This document shows, in pieces, positions 28,020 through 37,130 of a stretch of 64,000 nt of DNA. The notes beneath the pieces are model-generated. The model worked only from the letters and a program-made list of their open reading frames with translations, did no database searches and was not told where the DNA came from. Position numbers and translations under genes: made by a program. Each line of letters starts with the position of its first letter. Within the stretch, counting starts at the first letter, position 1. The DNA lies in contig NZ_WVTD01000016.1 in NCBI RefSeq assembly GCF_009856825.1, positions 28,796 through 92,795 of the forward strand, written 5' to 3'. Source of the DNA: Novosphingobium silvae (GTDB lineage: Bacteria > Pseudomonadota > Alphaproteobacteria > Sphingomonadales > Sphingomonadaceae).

Positions 28020-29156
28020 ATGCGTAATGTGGTTGTTGCGGGCTATGCCCGGTCCCCCTTTCACCTGGCAGGCAAGGGCGCGCTGGCGCGCGTCCGCCCT
28101 GACGATCTGGCCGCTCAGGTCATTCGCGGACTGATTCAGCAGACCGGCGTGAAGGCCGAAGATATCGAGGATATCGTGCTGGGCTGCGCTTTTCCTGAAG
28201 GCGAGCAGGGCTTCAACATCGCGCGCCTTATCGGTCTTCTCGCCGACCTGCCGCTCTCTGTCGGCGGCATGACCGTTAATCGCTTCTGCGGATCGTCGAT
28301 GAGCTCGGTCCACATCGCTGCGGGCCAGATTCAGCTTGGCGCCGGCGAGGCCTTCATCTGCGCGGGCGTGGAGTCGATGAGCCGCGTGCCGATGATGGGG
28401 TTCAATCCGCTGCCGAACCCCGAGCTCGCGAAGAAGAGCGCCGCCTATATGGGCATGGGCGACACGGCGGAGAATATCGCGACCAAATATCAGATCACCC
28501 GTGCCCAGCAGGAAGCCTTTGCGGTCGCCAGTCAGGACAAGGCGGCCGCGGCTATCGCGGCCGGCAAGCTCGAGGCCGAGATCGTGCCGATCACGACCAA
28601 GGCGGGCGTGGTCGACAAGGATGGCACGCCGCGTGCCGGCACGACGACGGAAACCCTCGCCGGGCTGAAGCCGGCCTTCAGCCAGGACGGCACGGTAACG
28701 GCGGGAACGTCCTCGCCGCTGACCGATGGCGCAAGCGCAATCCTGGTCACGAGCGAGGATTATGCGCGCGCGCATGGACTGCCGATCCTTGCCCGCATCA
28801 AGTCGGTTGCTGTCTCTGGCTGCCAGCCGGAGATCATGGGCATCGGACCGGTCGAGGCCTCGCGCAAGGCGCTGCAGCGGGCGGGGCTCAGTGTGGACCA
28901 GCTTGACGTTGTCGAGCTCAACGAAGCCTTTGCGAGCCAGTCACTGGCCTGCATCAGCGACCTGGGGCTTGACCAGTCGAAGGTCAATCTGGACGGCGGC
29001 GCCATCGCGATAGGCCACCCTCTGGGGGCGACCGGTGCGCGGATCGTGGGCAAGGCCGCGGCTCTGCTGAAGCGCGAAGGCGGCAGCTATGCGCTTGCCA
29101 CCCAGTGCATCGGCGGCGGTCAGGGCATCGCCACCGTGCTGGAGGCGGCGGAATGA
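28020..29156 (+). CDS. fadA: acetyl-CoA C-acyltransferase (thiolase)
   Basis: A 378-residue thiolase, the last step of beta-oxidation. The acyl-accepting cysteine is in TVNRFCGSSMSS (about residue 83), the C-terminal histidine in AIGHPLGATGAR and the second cysteine in ATQCIGGGQG. ATG 28020 is preceded by GGAGAGG at ideal distance; the upstream in-frame ATG at 27990 has no ribosome site. The gene ends in an ATGA overlap with the bifunctional dehydrogenase/hydratase. It is the first gene of an operon that runs at least to EtfB. Confidence 0.95.
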   Translation: MRNVVVAGYARSPFHLAGKGALARVRPDDLAAQVIRGLIQQTGVKAEDIEDIVLGCAFPEGEQGFNIARLIGLLADLPLSVGGMTVNRFCGSSMSSVHIAAGQIQLGAGEAFICAGVESMSRVPMMGFNPLPNPELAKKSAAYMGMGDTAENIATKYQITRAQQEAFAVASQDKAAAAIAAGKLEAEIVPITTKAGVVDKDGTPRAGTTTETLAGLKPAFSQDGTVTAGTSSPLTDGASAILVTSEDYARAHGLPILARIKSVAVSGCQPEIMGIGPVEASRKALQRAGLSVDQLDVVELNEAFASQSLACISDLGLDQSKVNLDGGAIAIGHPLGATGARIVGKAAALLKREGGSYALATQCIGGGQGIATVLEAAE

Positions 29157-31504
29157 GCGAGCAGGCCATCAAGCCAGTCGGCGCCCCGCCGGAAACCATC
29201 AAAAAGGTCTGCGTGATCGGCGCAGGCGTCATGGGCGCCGGCATCGCAGCGCAGGTCGCCAATGCCGGCGTGCCGGTGCTGCTGCTCGATATCGTGCCCA
29301 AGGAGGGCGGCGATCGTGACGCCGTGGCGAAGGGTGCGGTCGCGAAGATGCTGAAGACCGATCCGGCGCCCTTCATGTCGAAGGCTGCGGCGAAGCTCGT
29401 TGAAACGGGCAATATCGACGACCATCTCGAGCGGGTGGCCGAATGCGACTGGATCGTCGAGGCGATCGTCGAACGGCTCGACATCAAACAGGCGCTCTAC
29501 GCCAAGCTCGAGCAGCTCAAGCGTCCGGGCACGGCGGTATCGTCCAATACCTCGACGATTCCGCTTGGCCATCTGGTCGAGGGGCGGGACGATCAGTTCA
29601 AACAGGACTTCCTGATCACCCATTTCTTCAATCCGCCGCGCTACATGCGGCTCATCGAAATCGTGACCGGCCCCGACACTGATACGGCTGTGGCGAGGCG
29701 CGTCTCGGATTTCGTCGATCGAAAGCTCGGCAAGCGCATCGTGCCGGCGCGGGACACGCCGGGCTTCATCGCCAATCGCATCGGTACCTACTGGCTGGCC
29801 GTCGCGATCAATGCCGCGATGGACCAGGGGCTGACGGTGGAGGAAGCCGACCAGATCGGCGGAAAGCCGATGGGCGTGCCCAAGACCGGCATTTTCGGCC
29901 TTGTCGATCTCGTTGGCGTCGACCTCATGCCGCTGCTCACGAAGAGCCTGTCCTCGACGCTGCCGGCAGGTGACGCCTATTTCGACACGGTGAGGCCGAT
30001 GCCGCTCGTCGACAGGATGATCGCAGAAGGCTTTACCGGGCGGAAGGGCAAGGGCGGTTTCTACGCGTTCGACAAGGCGACGAAGACCAAGAAAGCGCTC
30101 GATCTCGCGACCGGCGAATATCGCGTATCGGTGAAGCCGGCTTCCTTGCCGGGCCGGGCCGAGAAGGACCTGGCAGCATTGGTTGCTGCGCCCGGCAAGG
30201 TCGGCGCCTATGCCTGGGAAATTCTCGGCAAGGTTCTTTCCTATGCCGCGAGTCTGGTCGGTGAAGCTGCGGACAACATCGTCGGCATCGATGACGCGAT
30301 GAAGCTCGGCTACAACTGGAAGTTCGGGCCGTTCGAACTGATCGATCGCCTTGGGCCGGGCAAGCTCGCCGAACGGCTGGCCGCCGAGGGGCGGGATGTT
30401 CCCGCGATCCTCAAGGTAGCCGGAGATCGGCCTTTCTACCGGGTGCAGGACGGCCGTCGGCAATATCTCGATGCCGCCGGCGACTATCATGATGTCGTGC
30501 GGCCCGAGGGCGTGCTGCTGCTGGAAGACATCAAGCTCCATAGCCAGCCGATCCTCAAAAATGGTTCGGCGGCACTCTGGGATGTCGGCGACGGCGTTGC
30601 CTGCCTTGAGTTCACCGGCAAGATGAACGCGCTCGACGGCGATGTGATGAAGCTGATCGGTCAGGCGATCCCGGTCGTGCAGGACAAGTTCAAGGCGCTC
30701 GTCGTCTATAATGAGGGCAGCAATTTCTCCGCCGGCGCCAATCTCGGTCTTGCTCTGTTCGCACTGAACATCGCGGCATGGGGCGAGATCGAAAAGCTCG
30801 TCGCGGGCGGGCAGCAGGCCTACAAGGCGCTCAAATATGCGCTGTTCCCGGTCGTGAGCGCTCCGGCCGGCATGGCATTGGGCGGCGGTTGCGAGATCCT
30901 GCTCAACAGTGATGCCGTGCAGGCCCATGCCGAAAGCTATGTGGGTCTGGTCGAGTGCGGCGTGGGTCTGATCCCTGGCTGGGGCGGATGCGGTGAAATG
31001 ATCGATCGCTGGCGCTCCAGTCCCGGCATGCCCAAGGGGCCGATGCCGGCCGTAGCCAAGGTCTTCGAGACGGTATCGACAGCCACTGTGGCAAAGTCGG
31101 CCGCCGAGGCGAAGGAGCATGGCTTCCTGCGTCCCTCGGACGGCATTACGATGAACCGGGACCGTCTGCTGGCGGACGCCAAGGCGAAGGCACTGGAACT
31201 GGCCGACGGTTACAAACCGCCTGTGGCTCCGGAATTCCGCTTGCCTGGCGCGGGAGGCAAGTCCGCTCTTTCGATGGCTGTCGAAGGCTTCCAGGCCCGT
31301 GGCCTCGCCACATCTTACGATGGTGTCGTATCCGGCGCGCTCGCCGACGTCCTGACGGGCGGCGAGAAGGATCTCATCGACATCGTGACCGAAGAGGATC
31401 TGCTGGCGCTCGAGCGCAAGGCCTTCATGCAACTGGTGCGCGACCCGCGGACCCAGGCGCGCGTCGAGCAGATGCTCGTCACCGGCAAGCCGCTGCGTAA
31501 CTGA
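29153..31504 (+). CDS. 3-hydroxyacyl-CoA dehydrogenase/enoyl-CoA hydratase
   Basis: A 783-residue bifunctional beta-oxidation enzyme with the dehydrogenase first. The NAD-binding motif is VCVIGAGVMGAGIAAQVANA (about residues 18-37), followed by ITHFFNPPRYM and ARDTPGFIANRIG. A second dehydrogenase C-terminal repeat follows (ASLVGEAADNIVGIDDAMKL). The hydratase/isomerase part occupies about residues 480-650 with EGSNFSAGANL and VSAPAGMALGGGCEI (oxyanion hole) and VECGVGLIPGWGG. This order is the reverse of E. coli FadB and typical of the alphaproteobacterial long form. It overlaps fadA by ATGA. Confidence 0.94.
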   Translation: MSEQAIKPVGAPPETIKKVCVIGAGVMGAGIAAQVANAGVPVLLLDIVPKEGGDRDAVAKGAVAKMLKTDPAPFMSKAAAKLVETGNIDDHLERVAECDWIVEAIVERLDIKQALYAKLEQLKRPGTAVSSNTSTIPLGHLVEGRDDQFKQDFLITHFFNPPRYMRLIEIVTGPDTDTAVARRVSDFVDRKLGKRIVPARDTPGFIANRIGTYWLAVAINAAMDQGLTVEEADQIGGKPMGVPKTGIFGLVDLVGVDLMPLLTKSLSSTLPAGDAYFDTVRPMPLVDRMIAEGFTGRKGKGGFYAFDKATKTKKALDLATGEYRVSVKPASLPGRAEKDLAALVAAPGKVGAYAWEILGKVLSYAASLVGEAADNIVGIDDAMKLGYNWKFGPFELIDRLGPGKLAERLAAEGRDVPAILKVAGDRPFYRVQDGRRQYLDAAGDYHDVVRPEGVLLLEDIKLHSQPILKNGSAALWDVGDGVACLEFTGKMNALDGDVMKLIGQAIPVVQDKFKALVVYNEGSNFSAGANLGLALFALNIAAWGEIEKLVAGGQQAYKALKYALFPVVSAPAGMALGGGCEILLNSDAVQAHAESYVGLVECGVGLIPGWGGCGEMIDRWRSSPGMPKGPMPAVAKVFETVSTATVAKSAAEAKEHGFLRPSDGITMNRDRLLADAKAKALELADGYKPPVAPEFRLPGAGGKSALSMAVEGFQARGLATSYDGVVSGALADVLTGGEKDLIDIVTEEDLLALERKAFMQLVRDPRTQARVEQMLVTGKPLRN

Positions 31505-31549
31505 TTGGCGGCCGGCGGCCGGATGGCCGACCGGTCAGGAGATATAAAT

Positions 31550-33340
31550 ATGCAAGTCTATGACGCCCCGTTGCGCGACATGCGCTTCGTGCTCAACGAA
31601 CTCCATGCCGATGACGGCTTCGGGGATATTCCCGCGCTGTCGGAGTTCACACCGGATCTGACCGATGCCATCCTCGAGGAGGCGGCGCGCTTCTGTCGCG
31701 ACGTCCTGTTGCCGATCAACCGGTCGGGCGACGAGGAGGGGTGTCATCTGGAAAACGGCGTTGTGCGGACGCCGGCGGGGTTCGCGCAAGCCTATAAGCA
31801 GTTCGCCGAAGGTGGCTGGACCGCGCTCGCATCCGATCCGGAATGGGGTGGGCAGGGGCTGCCGGAAGCGGTCAACAAGCTGGTCGAGGAGATGATCTGC
31901 TCGTCCAACCTCTCCTTCGGCCTCTACCCGGGCCTCACCCATGGTGCCACCACTGCGATCGAGGGCCATGGCAGTGACGCGCTCAAGCAGGCCTACCTGC
32001 CCAAGATGGTGAGCGGCCAGTGGTCCGGCACGATGTGCCTGACCGAGCCTCATTGCGGTACCGATCTCGGGCTCCTGCGCAGCCGCGCGGTCCCGCAGGG
32101 CGATGGCAGCTACAAGGTCACCGGCTCCAAGATCTTCATCTCCGCCGGTGAGCATGACCTGACCGAGAATATCATCCATCTCGTGCTCGCCCGCCTGCCC
32201 GACGCCCCCAAGGGCGTGAAGGGCATCAGCTTGTTTCTCGTCCCCAAATATCTGCCCAGGGAGGACGGTACTCCCGGTCAATCGAACGGCGTCGCCTGCG
32301 CCGCGATCGAGCACAAGATGGGTCTCAAGGCGTCGGCGACGTGCCAGATGAACTTCGATGATTCGATCGGCTGGATCGTCGGTGAGCCTGGCAAGGGCAT
32401 GGCCGCCATGTTCACGATGATGAACACGGAGCGTGTCTCCGTCGGCATCCAGGGCCTGGGTGTGGGCGAGGCGGCGTATCAGGCGGCGGCCTGGTATGCG
32501 AAAGATCGTATTCAGGGTCGGGCGCTCTCGGGACCCAAATATCCCGATCAGGCAGCCGATCCGATCATCGTTCACCCCGATGTTCGCCGCATGTTGATGA
32601 CGATGCGGGCTTATAATGAGGGATGCCGGGCGCTCTCGGCCTGGGTCTCGCGCGCCCTGGACGCGGAAAAACATTCTCCCGAACCCGAAGTGCGCCAGCG
32701 TGCGAGTGACTTCATTGCGCTCATGACCCCCGTCGTCAAAGCGCTCTTCACCGACCTTGCGTTCGACAGCGCGAACCTTGCGGTCCAATGCTATGGTGGC
32801 CACGGCTACATCCGCGAAAGCGGCGTCGAGCAATATGCCCGTGATGCCCGGATCACCATGATCTATGAGGGGACGAACGGCGTTCAGGCGCTCGATCTCG
32901 TCGGCCGCAAGCTCGGCGCCCATATGGGCCGCTATCTGCGCAGCTTCTTCCATCCGGTGTCGGCTTTCATCGAGGAAAACAACGTCGACGGACCGATGAA
33001 GCCGATGATCGAGGCGCTCGCCAAGGCGTTCGGGGCGCTGCAGCTTTCGACGGCCACGGTCGCGCAGCGGGCGCTCAAGGATCCCGAAGAGGCGGGCGCG
33101 GCGTCGGCGGACTATCTGCGTCTGATGGGCCTGGTGGCCATGGGCTATTGCTTTGCCAAGGCGACCAAGATCGCAGGCTTGCAGCTCTTCTTCGGCAGCG
33201 AGGACAAGCGCTTCTACGATGCCAAGATCAAGACGGCGACGTTCTTCTTCGAGCGTATCCTGCCTCAGGCGACCGCCAGCTTCCTGGCGATCAAGGCGGG
33301 CAAGAAGTCGCTGATGGCGCTGGAAGACGACGTGTTTTGA
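31550..33340 (+). CDS. acyl-CoA dehydrogenase, long (about 600-residue) type
   Basis: A 596-residue flavoprotein for the first oxidation step. Motifs: MCLTEPHCGTDLGLLRSRAV (FAD and substrate binding, about residues 162-181), the helical NTERVSVGIQGLGVGEAAYQ and the catalytic-glutamate segment ARITMIYEGTNGVQALDLVG. The extra C-terminal domain makes it longer than medium-chain dehydrogenases and similar to the class containing DmdC and acyl-CoA dehydrogenase AcdA-like proteins. AGGAG lies just before ATG 31550. Electrons would pass to EtfAB encoded downstream. Confidence 0.94.
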   Translation: MQVYDAPLRDMRFVLNELHADDGFGDIPALSEFTPDLTDAILEEAARFCRDVLLPINRSGDEEGCHLENGVVRTPAGFAQAYKQFAEGGWTALASDPEWGGQGLPEAVNKLVEEMICSSNLSFGLYPGLTHGATTAIEGHGSDALKQAYLPKMVSGQWSGTMCLTEPHCGTDLGLLRSRAVPQGDGSYKVTGSKIFISAGEHDLTENIIHLVLARLPDAPKGVKGISLFLVPKYLPREDGTPGQSNGVACAAIEHKMGLKASATCQMNFDDSIGWIVGEPGKGMAAMFTMMNTERVSVGIQGLGVGEAAYQAAAWYAKDRIQGRALSGPKYPDQAADPIIVHPDVRRMLMTMRAYNEGCRALSAWVSRALDAEKHSPEPEVRQRASDFIALMTPVVKALFTDLAFDSANLAVQCYGGHGYIRESGVEQYARDARITMIYEGTNGVQALDLVGRKLGAHMGRYLRSFFHPVSAFIEENNVDGPMKPMIEALAKAFGALQLSTATVAQRALKDPEEAGAASADYLRLMGLVAMGYCFAKATKIAGLQLFFGSEDKRFYDAKIKTATFFFERILPQATASFLAIKAGKKSLMALEDDVF

Positions 33341-34245
33341 CGCTTCCGGCAAGCCTCGAAAAGCGGCTGGCCATTCCAGCCATCGTTGCGCCGATGTTCC
33401 TTGTGTCGGGACCGGACCTTGTCGTCAGTTGCTGCGAGGCGGGACTGCTTGGTACTTTCCCGGCGCTCAACCAGCGCACCAGTCAAGGTTTCGGTGAATG
33501 GCTGGATGAAATCGAGGAGCGGCTGGCTCCCATGCCGGGAGCGGCGCCCTTCGGCGTCAACCTCATCGTCCATAAGAGCAATCCGAGGCTCGACGCCGAT
33601 CTGGAACTGATCGTTCGGCACCATGTGCCATTGGTCATCACCTCGCTCGGCGCCATCGCGGATCTTGTCCAGGTGGTTCAGGGCTATGGCGGGCTGGTCT
33701 TTCACGACGTGACGAACGTGCGTCATGCGGAAAAGGCGCTCGAAGCTGGCGTCGACGGTCTGATCGCGGTCGCTGCCGGCGCGGGGGGACATGCCGGCAC
33801 GATGAGCCCGTTCGCACTGGTTGACGAGATACGGCGCTTCTTCCAGGGGCCGCTGGCGCTTTCCGGCGCCATCACGCGCGGCCACCAGATCGCGGCCGCG
33901 CAGATGATGGGGGCCGATCTTGCCTATATCGGATCCCACTTCATCGCGTCGGAAGAGAGTCTCGCCTCGCCGGCACAGAAAGACATGGTGATCGGGGCCG
34001 GACCAGCGGATATCGTCTATACGGACCGGGTCACCGGCGTCGGGGCCAATTTTCTCCGGCCCTCGCTGGAAGCCGCGACTCTCCCTGAGCCACATGGCGC
34101 GCTTTCGGTTTCGGAGGAGGCCAAGGCCTGGAAGACGATCTGGTCGGCAGGCCACGGTGTCGGCGCTACCACTGCCGTCCAACCGGCCCGATCCATCTGT
34201 GAGAGACTCATTGCCGAATATCAGGCGGCATTACAATCAGAGTAG
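33337..34245 (+). CDS. nitronate monooxygenase / NPD-family flavoprotein
   Basis: A 302-residue FMN-dependent TIM-barrel protein of the nitronate monooxygenase (2-nitropropane dioxygenase) family, with AIVAPMFLVSGPDLVVSCCE, VDGLIAVAAGAGGHAGTMSP (FMN phosphate) and PLALSGAITRGHQIAAAQMM. The TTG at 33337 overlaps the acyl-CoA dehydrogenase stop (TTGA); no better start exists. Relatives are often found inside acyl-CoA catabolic operons, where the physiological substrate is unclear. An enoyl reductase activity is also possible for this fold. Confidence 0.88.
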   Translation: MTLPASLEKRLAIPAIVAPMFLVSGPDLVVSCCEAGLLGTFPALNQRTSQGFGEWLDEIEERLAPMPGAAPFGVNLIVHKSNPRLDADLELIVRHHVPLVITSLGAIADLVQVVQGYGGLVFHDVTNVRHAEKALEAGVDGLIAVAAGAGGHAGTMSPFALVDEIRRFFQGPLALSGAITRGHQIAAAQMMGADLAYIGSHFIASEESLASPAQKDMVIGAGPADIVYTDRVTGVGANFLRPSLEAATLPEPHGALSVSEEAKAWKTIWSAGHGVGATTAVQPARSICERLIAEYQAALQSE

Positions 34246-34254
34246 GATTGATCC

Positions 34255-34998
34255 ATGAAGGTGCTTGTGCCCGTCAAGCGGGTTATCGATTATAATGTGA
34301 AACCGCGCGTGAAGGCGGATGGGACGGGCGTCGATTTGGCGAACGTGAAGATGTCGATGAACCCGTTCGACGAGATCGCCGTCGAAGAGGCTATCCGCCT
34401 CAAGGAAAAGGGAGTCGCGACCGAAATCGTGGTGGTGTCGATCGGCGTCGCCAAGGCGCAGGAAACGCTGCGCACCGCGCTCGCCATGGGGGCCGACCGC
34501 GCGATCCTCGTCCAGACTGACGATGAGGTCGAGCCGCTCGCCGTCGCCAAGATCCTGAAGGCCATCGCCACCGAGGAGGCTCCGGGCCTGGTGATCCTCG
34601 GCAAGCAGGCCATCGACGATGATGCCAATCAGACCGGCCAGATGCTGGCAGCCCTTCTCGGTTGGGGGCAGGGCACATTCGCCAGCAAGGTCGAAGTATC
34701 GGGCGAGACTGTCGCGGTGACCCGTGAGGTGGATGGCGGTCTGGAGACCGTAAGCCTCAAACTGCCGGCGATCGTGACGACCGATCTGCGTCTCAACGAA
34801 CCGCGCTATGCGAGCCTGCCCAATATCATGAAGGCCAAATCCAAGCCGCTGGCGACGAAGACGCCGGCCGATCTCGGTGTTGAGATCGCCTCGCGCCTCA
34901 AGACGCTCAAGGTGACCGAACCCCCCAAGCGCTCGGCGGGCATCAAGGTGGCCGACGTCGATGAATTGGTCGCCAGGCTCAAGGAAATGGCGATTTGA
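34255..34998 (+). CDS. etfB: electron transfer flavoprotein beta subunit
   Basis: A 247-residue EtfB with MKVLVPVKRVIDYNVKPRVK, ANVKMSMNPFDEIAVEEAIR, AMGADRAILVQTD and the AMP-binding GKQAIDDDANQTGQMLAALL. ETF carries electrons from acyl-CoA dehydrogenases to ETF-quinone oxidoreductase. It starts 9 nt after the NPD stop. Placing ETF genes inside the same operon as the dehydrogenase suggests a dedicated electron path for this pathway. Confidence 0.97.
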   Translation: MKVLVPVKRVIDYNVKPRVKADGTGVDLANVKMSMNPFDEIAVEEAIRLKEKGVATEIVVVSIGVAKAQETLRTALAMGADRAILVQTDDEVEPLAVAKILKAIATEEAPGLVILGKQAIDDDANQTGQMLAALLGWGQGTFASKVEVSGETVAVTREVDGGLETVSLKLPAIVTTDLRLNEPRYASLPNIMKAKSKPLATKTPADLGVEIASRLKTLKVTEPPKRSAGIKVADVDELVARLKEMAI

Positions 34999-35053
34999 TA
35001 AACTTTCAAACGCGCCGAACTTGCCGAACCTCTCCCATGCAAGTGACGGCGCA

Positions 35054-35090
35054 CCCCGCTTCATCCTGTGCGCACAGAGATGAAGCGGGG
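35054..35090 (+). terminator. hairpin between etfB and etfA
   Basis: CCCCGCTTCATC (35054-35065) and GATGAAGCGGGG (35079-35090) make a 12-bp perfect stem with a 13-base loop in the 115-bp gap between the two ETF genes. The gap is unusual because ETF subunits are needed in equal amounts. The hairpin may be a partial terminator, an mRNA processing or stability element. Confidence 0.6.
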
Positions 35091-35113
35091 GCGGATTTCT
35101 CGGAGAATAAGTT

Positions 35114-36040
35114 ATGAATACGCTCGTCTGGGTTGAACATGACAATGCGTCGGTCAAGGATGCGACGCTATCGGCCGTCACCGCCGCTGCCAAACTTGGT
35201 GAGGTCCATCTGCTGGTTGCCGGTGCGGGCATCGGCGGCGTGGCCGAGGCTGCTGCGAAGGTCGCGGGTGTCGCCAAAGTCGTAACGTTCGACGATGCGG
35301 CGTTCAAACACGCTTTGCCCGAGAATGTCGCGCCGGCCGTCGCGGACCTGATGCGCGGCTATGACGCGTTCGTGGCGCCTTCCACTTCGAATGGCAAGAA
35401 CATCGCGCCGCGCGTGGCGGCCTTGCTTGATGTGATGCAGGTCAGCGACATCCTGTCGGTGGAAAGCGCTGACACGTTCACGCGTCCCATCTACGCGGGA
35501 AATGCGATCGCGACGGTCCAGTCGTCTGATGCAAAGAAGGTTATCACGGTGCGTGGCACAGCCTTCGAGAAGGCGGCCCGCGAGGGTGGCTCGGCCAGTA
35601 TCGAGGCTGCGACGGGCACGGATGCGGGACTTTCCAGCTTCGTGGGTGCCGAGATCGCCCAGTCCGAGCGCCCGGAACTCACCTCGGCCAAAATCATCGT
35701 CTCGGGCGGGCGAGCGCTGGGCTCGGCCGGGCAGTTTCATGGCGTGATCGATCCGCTGGCCGACAAGCTGGGCGCGGGTGTGGGCGCAAGCCGCGCGGCG
35801 GTCGATGCTGGCTATGCGCCCAACGATTTTCAGGTCGGCCAGACCGGCAAGATCGTGGCGCCGGAAGTCTATGTCGCCGTCGGCATATCGGGTGCGATTC
35901 AGCACCTTGCTGGCATGAAGGATAGCAAGACCATCATCGCGATCAACAAGGATGAGGACGCGCCCATCTTCCAGGTCGCCGATATCGGCCTGGTCGGCGA
36001 CCTCTTCAAGATCGTTCCTGAACTGACCGAAAAGCTTTGA
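35114..36040 (+). CDS. etfA: electron transfer flavoprotein alpha subunit
   Basis: A 308-residue EtfA. The C-terminal FAD-binding domain is complete: IIVSGGRALGSAGQFHGVID, GASRAAVDAGYAPNDFQVGQ, VAPEVYVAVGISGAIQHLAG and IIAINKDEDAPIFQVADIGL. GGAG lies 10 nt before ATG 35114. It pairs with EtfB encoded upstream beyond an intercistronic hairpin. The thioesterase follows after 8 nt. Confidence 0.97.
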   Translation: MNTLVWVEHDNASVKDATLSAVTAAAKLGEVHLLVAGAGIGGVAEAAAKVAGVAKVVTFDDAAFKHALPENVAPAVADLMRGYDAFVAPSTSNGKNIAPRVAALLDVMQVSDILSVESADTFTRPIYAGNAIATVQSSDAKKVITVRGTAFEKAAREGGSASIEAATGTDAGLSSFVGAEIAQSERPELTSAKIIVSGGRALGSAGQFHGVIDPLADKLGAGVGASRAAVDAGYAPNDFQVGQTGKIVAPEVYVAVGISGAIQHLAGMKDSKTIIAINKDEDAPIFQVADIGLVGDLFKIVPELTEKL

Positions 36041-36048
36041 GGTAAGCG

Positions 36049-36474
36049 ATGACCGGTCTGGAAGAGATCGAACAGTTTATGGCGGCCGGCACCCGGCCGC
36101 CCATGATGGACCTGTTCGACATCGATCTGCTTGAGGCGGAGGAGGGGAAGGTCGTCTTTGTCGCGACGCCCACCTCGCAGACCTACAATTTCATGGGCAT
36201 CGCCCATGGTGGCTATGCCGCGACGCTGCTGGATTCGGCCTGCGGCATCGCGGCGAACTCCGCGGCCCAAGTGCCCATCAACTGCGTCACGCTCGAACTC
36301 AAGGTCGCCTATCATGCGCCCTTGACCGACAGGGTCGGGATGGTCCGTGCAATCGGCCAGGTGGTGTCGATGGGCAAGAGGGTGGCGCATACCGAGGCGC
36401 GTCTGATCGACATGGCCGGCAAACTCTATGCCTCCGCGACATCGACCTTGCTGCTCGTCGATCGGACGGCCTGA
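36049..36474 (+). CDS. PaaI-type hotdog thioesterase
   Basis: A 141-residue hotdog-fold thioesterase. The characteristic helix-entry motif is FMGIAHGGYAATLLDSACGI with the active-site Gly-Gly region and Asp, followed by CVTLELKVAYHAPLTDRVGM. It would release free acid from acyl-CoA or aryl-CoA, relieving CoA trapping. It starts 8 nt after etfA, so it belongs to the operon. Confidence 0.88.
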   Translation: MTGLEEIEQFMAAGTRPPMMDLFDIDLLEAEEGKVVFVATPTSQTYNFMGIAHGGYAATLLDSACGIAANSAAQVPINCVTLELKVAYHAPLTDRVGMVRAIGQVVSMGKRVAHTEARLIDMAGKLYASATSTLLLVDRTA

Positions 36475-36488
36475 ACAGGAAAGAAGAT

Positions 36489-36788
36489 ATGGAAGTCGTT
36501 ATCCCGCACAGCCTTGGTAAAATCGAAGCGAAGAGCAGGATCGAGGCCGGCCTGCCCAAGCTGGCAGCGCATATCCCGGGAGGCGGTTCGCTCAGTTCCG
36601 AGTGGGTATCGGACTACGCACTACACTTGGTCATCGGGGCGATGGGGCAGAATATCCCGGTGCAACTCGACATTGAGGATAGCGAGATTCGCGGCGACGT
36701 CAGCGTACCGCTGTTCCTCAAAATGATGTCAGGACAGATTTCGGATTTTGTGAAAACGAGCGCCGAGAAAATGCTCAGCAAGGCATGA
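36489..36788 (+). CDS. polyhydroxyalkanoic acid system family protein
   Basis: A 99-residue protein matching the PHA_gran_rgn family: MEVVIPHSLGKIEAKSRIEA, then LPVQLDIEDSEIRGDVSVPL-like core (positions about 57-77) and a C-terminal helix. Members occur beside polyhydroxyalkanoate genes, but their role is not firmly known; there is no PHA synthase in the window. It follows the thioesterase by 14 nt and is likely in the same operon, hinting at a link between this beta-oxidation set and carbon storage. Confidence 0.82.
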   Translation: MEVVIPHSLGKIEAKSRIEAGLPKLAAHIPGGGSLSSEWVSDYALHLVIGAMGQNIPVQLDIEDSEIRGDVSVPLFLKMMSGQISDFVKTSAEKMLSKA

Positions 36789-36890
36789 TGAATTTACTGG
36801 CCGCAGGACAATATCGTTGCTCTGCGATGATTGAGTTTACGAGAATCTGCCCTGTTTCCTAGCCGATAGTGTCCGCGCGAGGGCTTTGTG

Positions 36891-37130
36891 ATGGAAGAAA
36901 TCGCTCCCCGAGTTTTCAGGATCATTAGCCGTCAGCTCGGCGTCTATCCGGATCAGATTGCCCTTGCTTCGTCTTTCTACGATGACATCGGCGTGGATAG
37001 TCTCGATGTGCTGGAAGTTGTGATGGCGCTTGAAGACGAATTCGGACTCACTATCCCGGATGAAGCCGCCGGTGAGGTCAAAACAGTAGAGGATGCGGTC
37101 AAGCTGGTCGAAGCATGGATAGCCAAGTGA
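36891..37130 (+). CDS. acyl carrier protein, stand-alone
   Basis: A 79-residue acidic ACP with the phosphopantetheine attachment motif DSLDVLEVVMALEDEFGL (Ser at about residue 37), preceded by FYDDIGV. ATG 36891 is preceded by GAGGG. The four-helix acyl-carrier fold is complete. No fatty-acid synthase, acyl-ACP synthetase or phosphopantetheinyl transferase gene is nearby, so its acyl substrate is unknown. It lies 102 bp after the PHA-system gene at the end of the catabolic block. Confidence 0.92.
   Translation: MEEIAPRVFRIISRQLGVYPDQIALASSFYDDIGVDSLDVLEVVMALEDEFGLTIPDEAAGEVKTVEDAVKLVEAWIAK

Noticed and set aside
29120..31432. Very long open frame (about 770 codons) antisense to the bifunctional beta-oxidation gene
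   Set aside because: It exactly mirrors a gene with clear catalytic motifs; such antisense frames are common in GC-rich DNA, and its sequence shows no protein family features.
31535..33352. About 600-codon antisense frame over the acyl-CoA dehydrogenase gene
   Set aside because: Shadow of a well-supported gene; composition is Arg/Gly/His-rich as expected of a codon-bias artefact.
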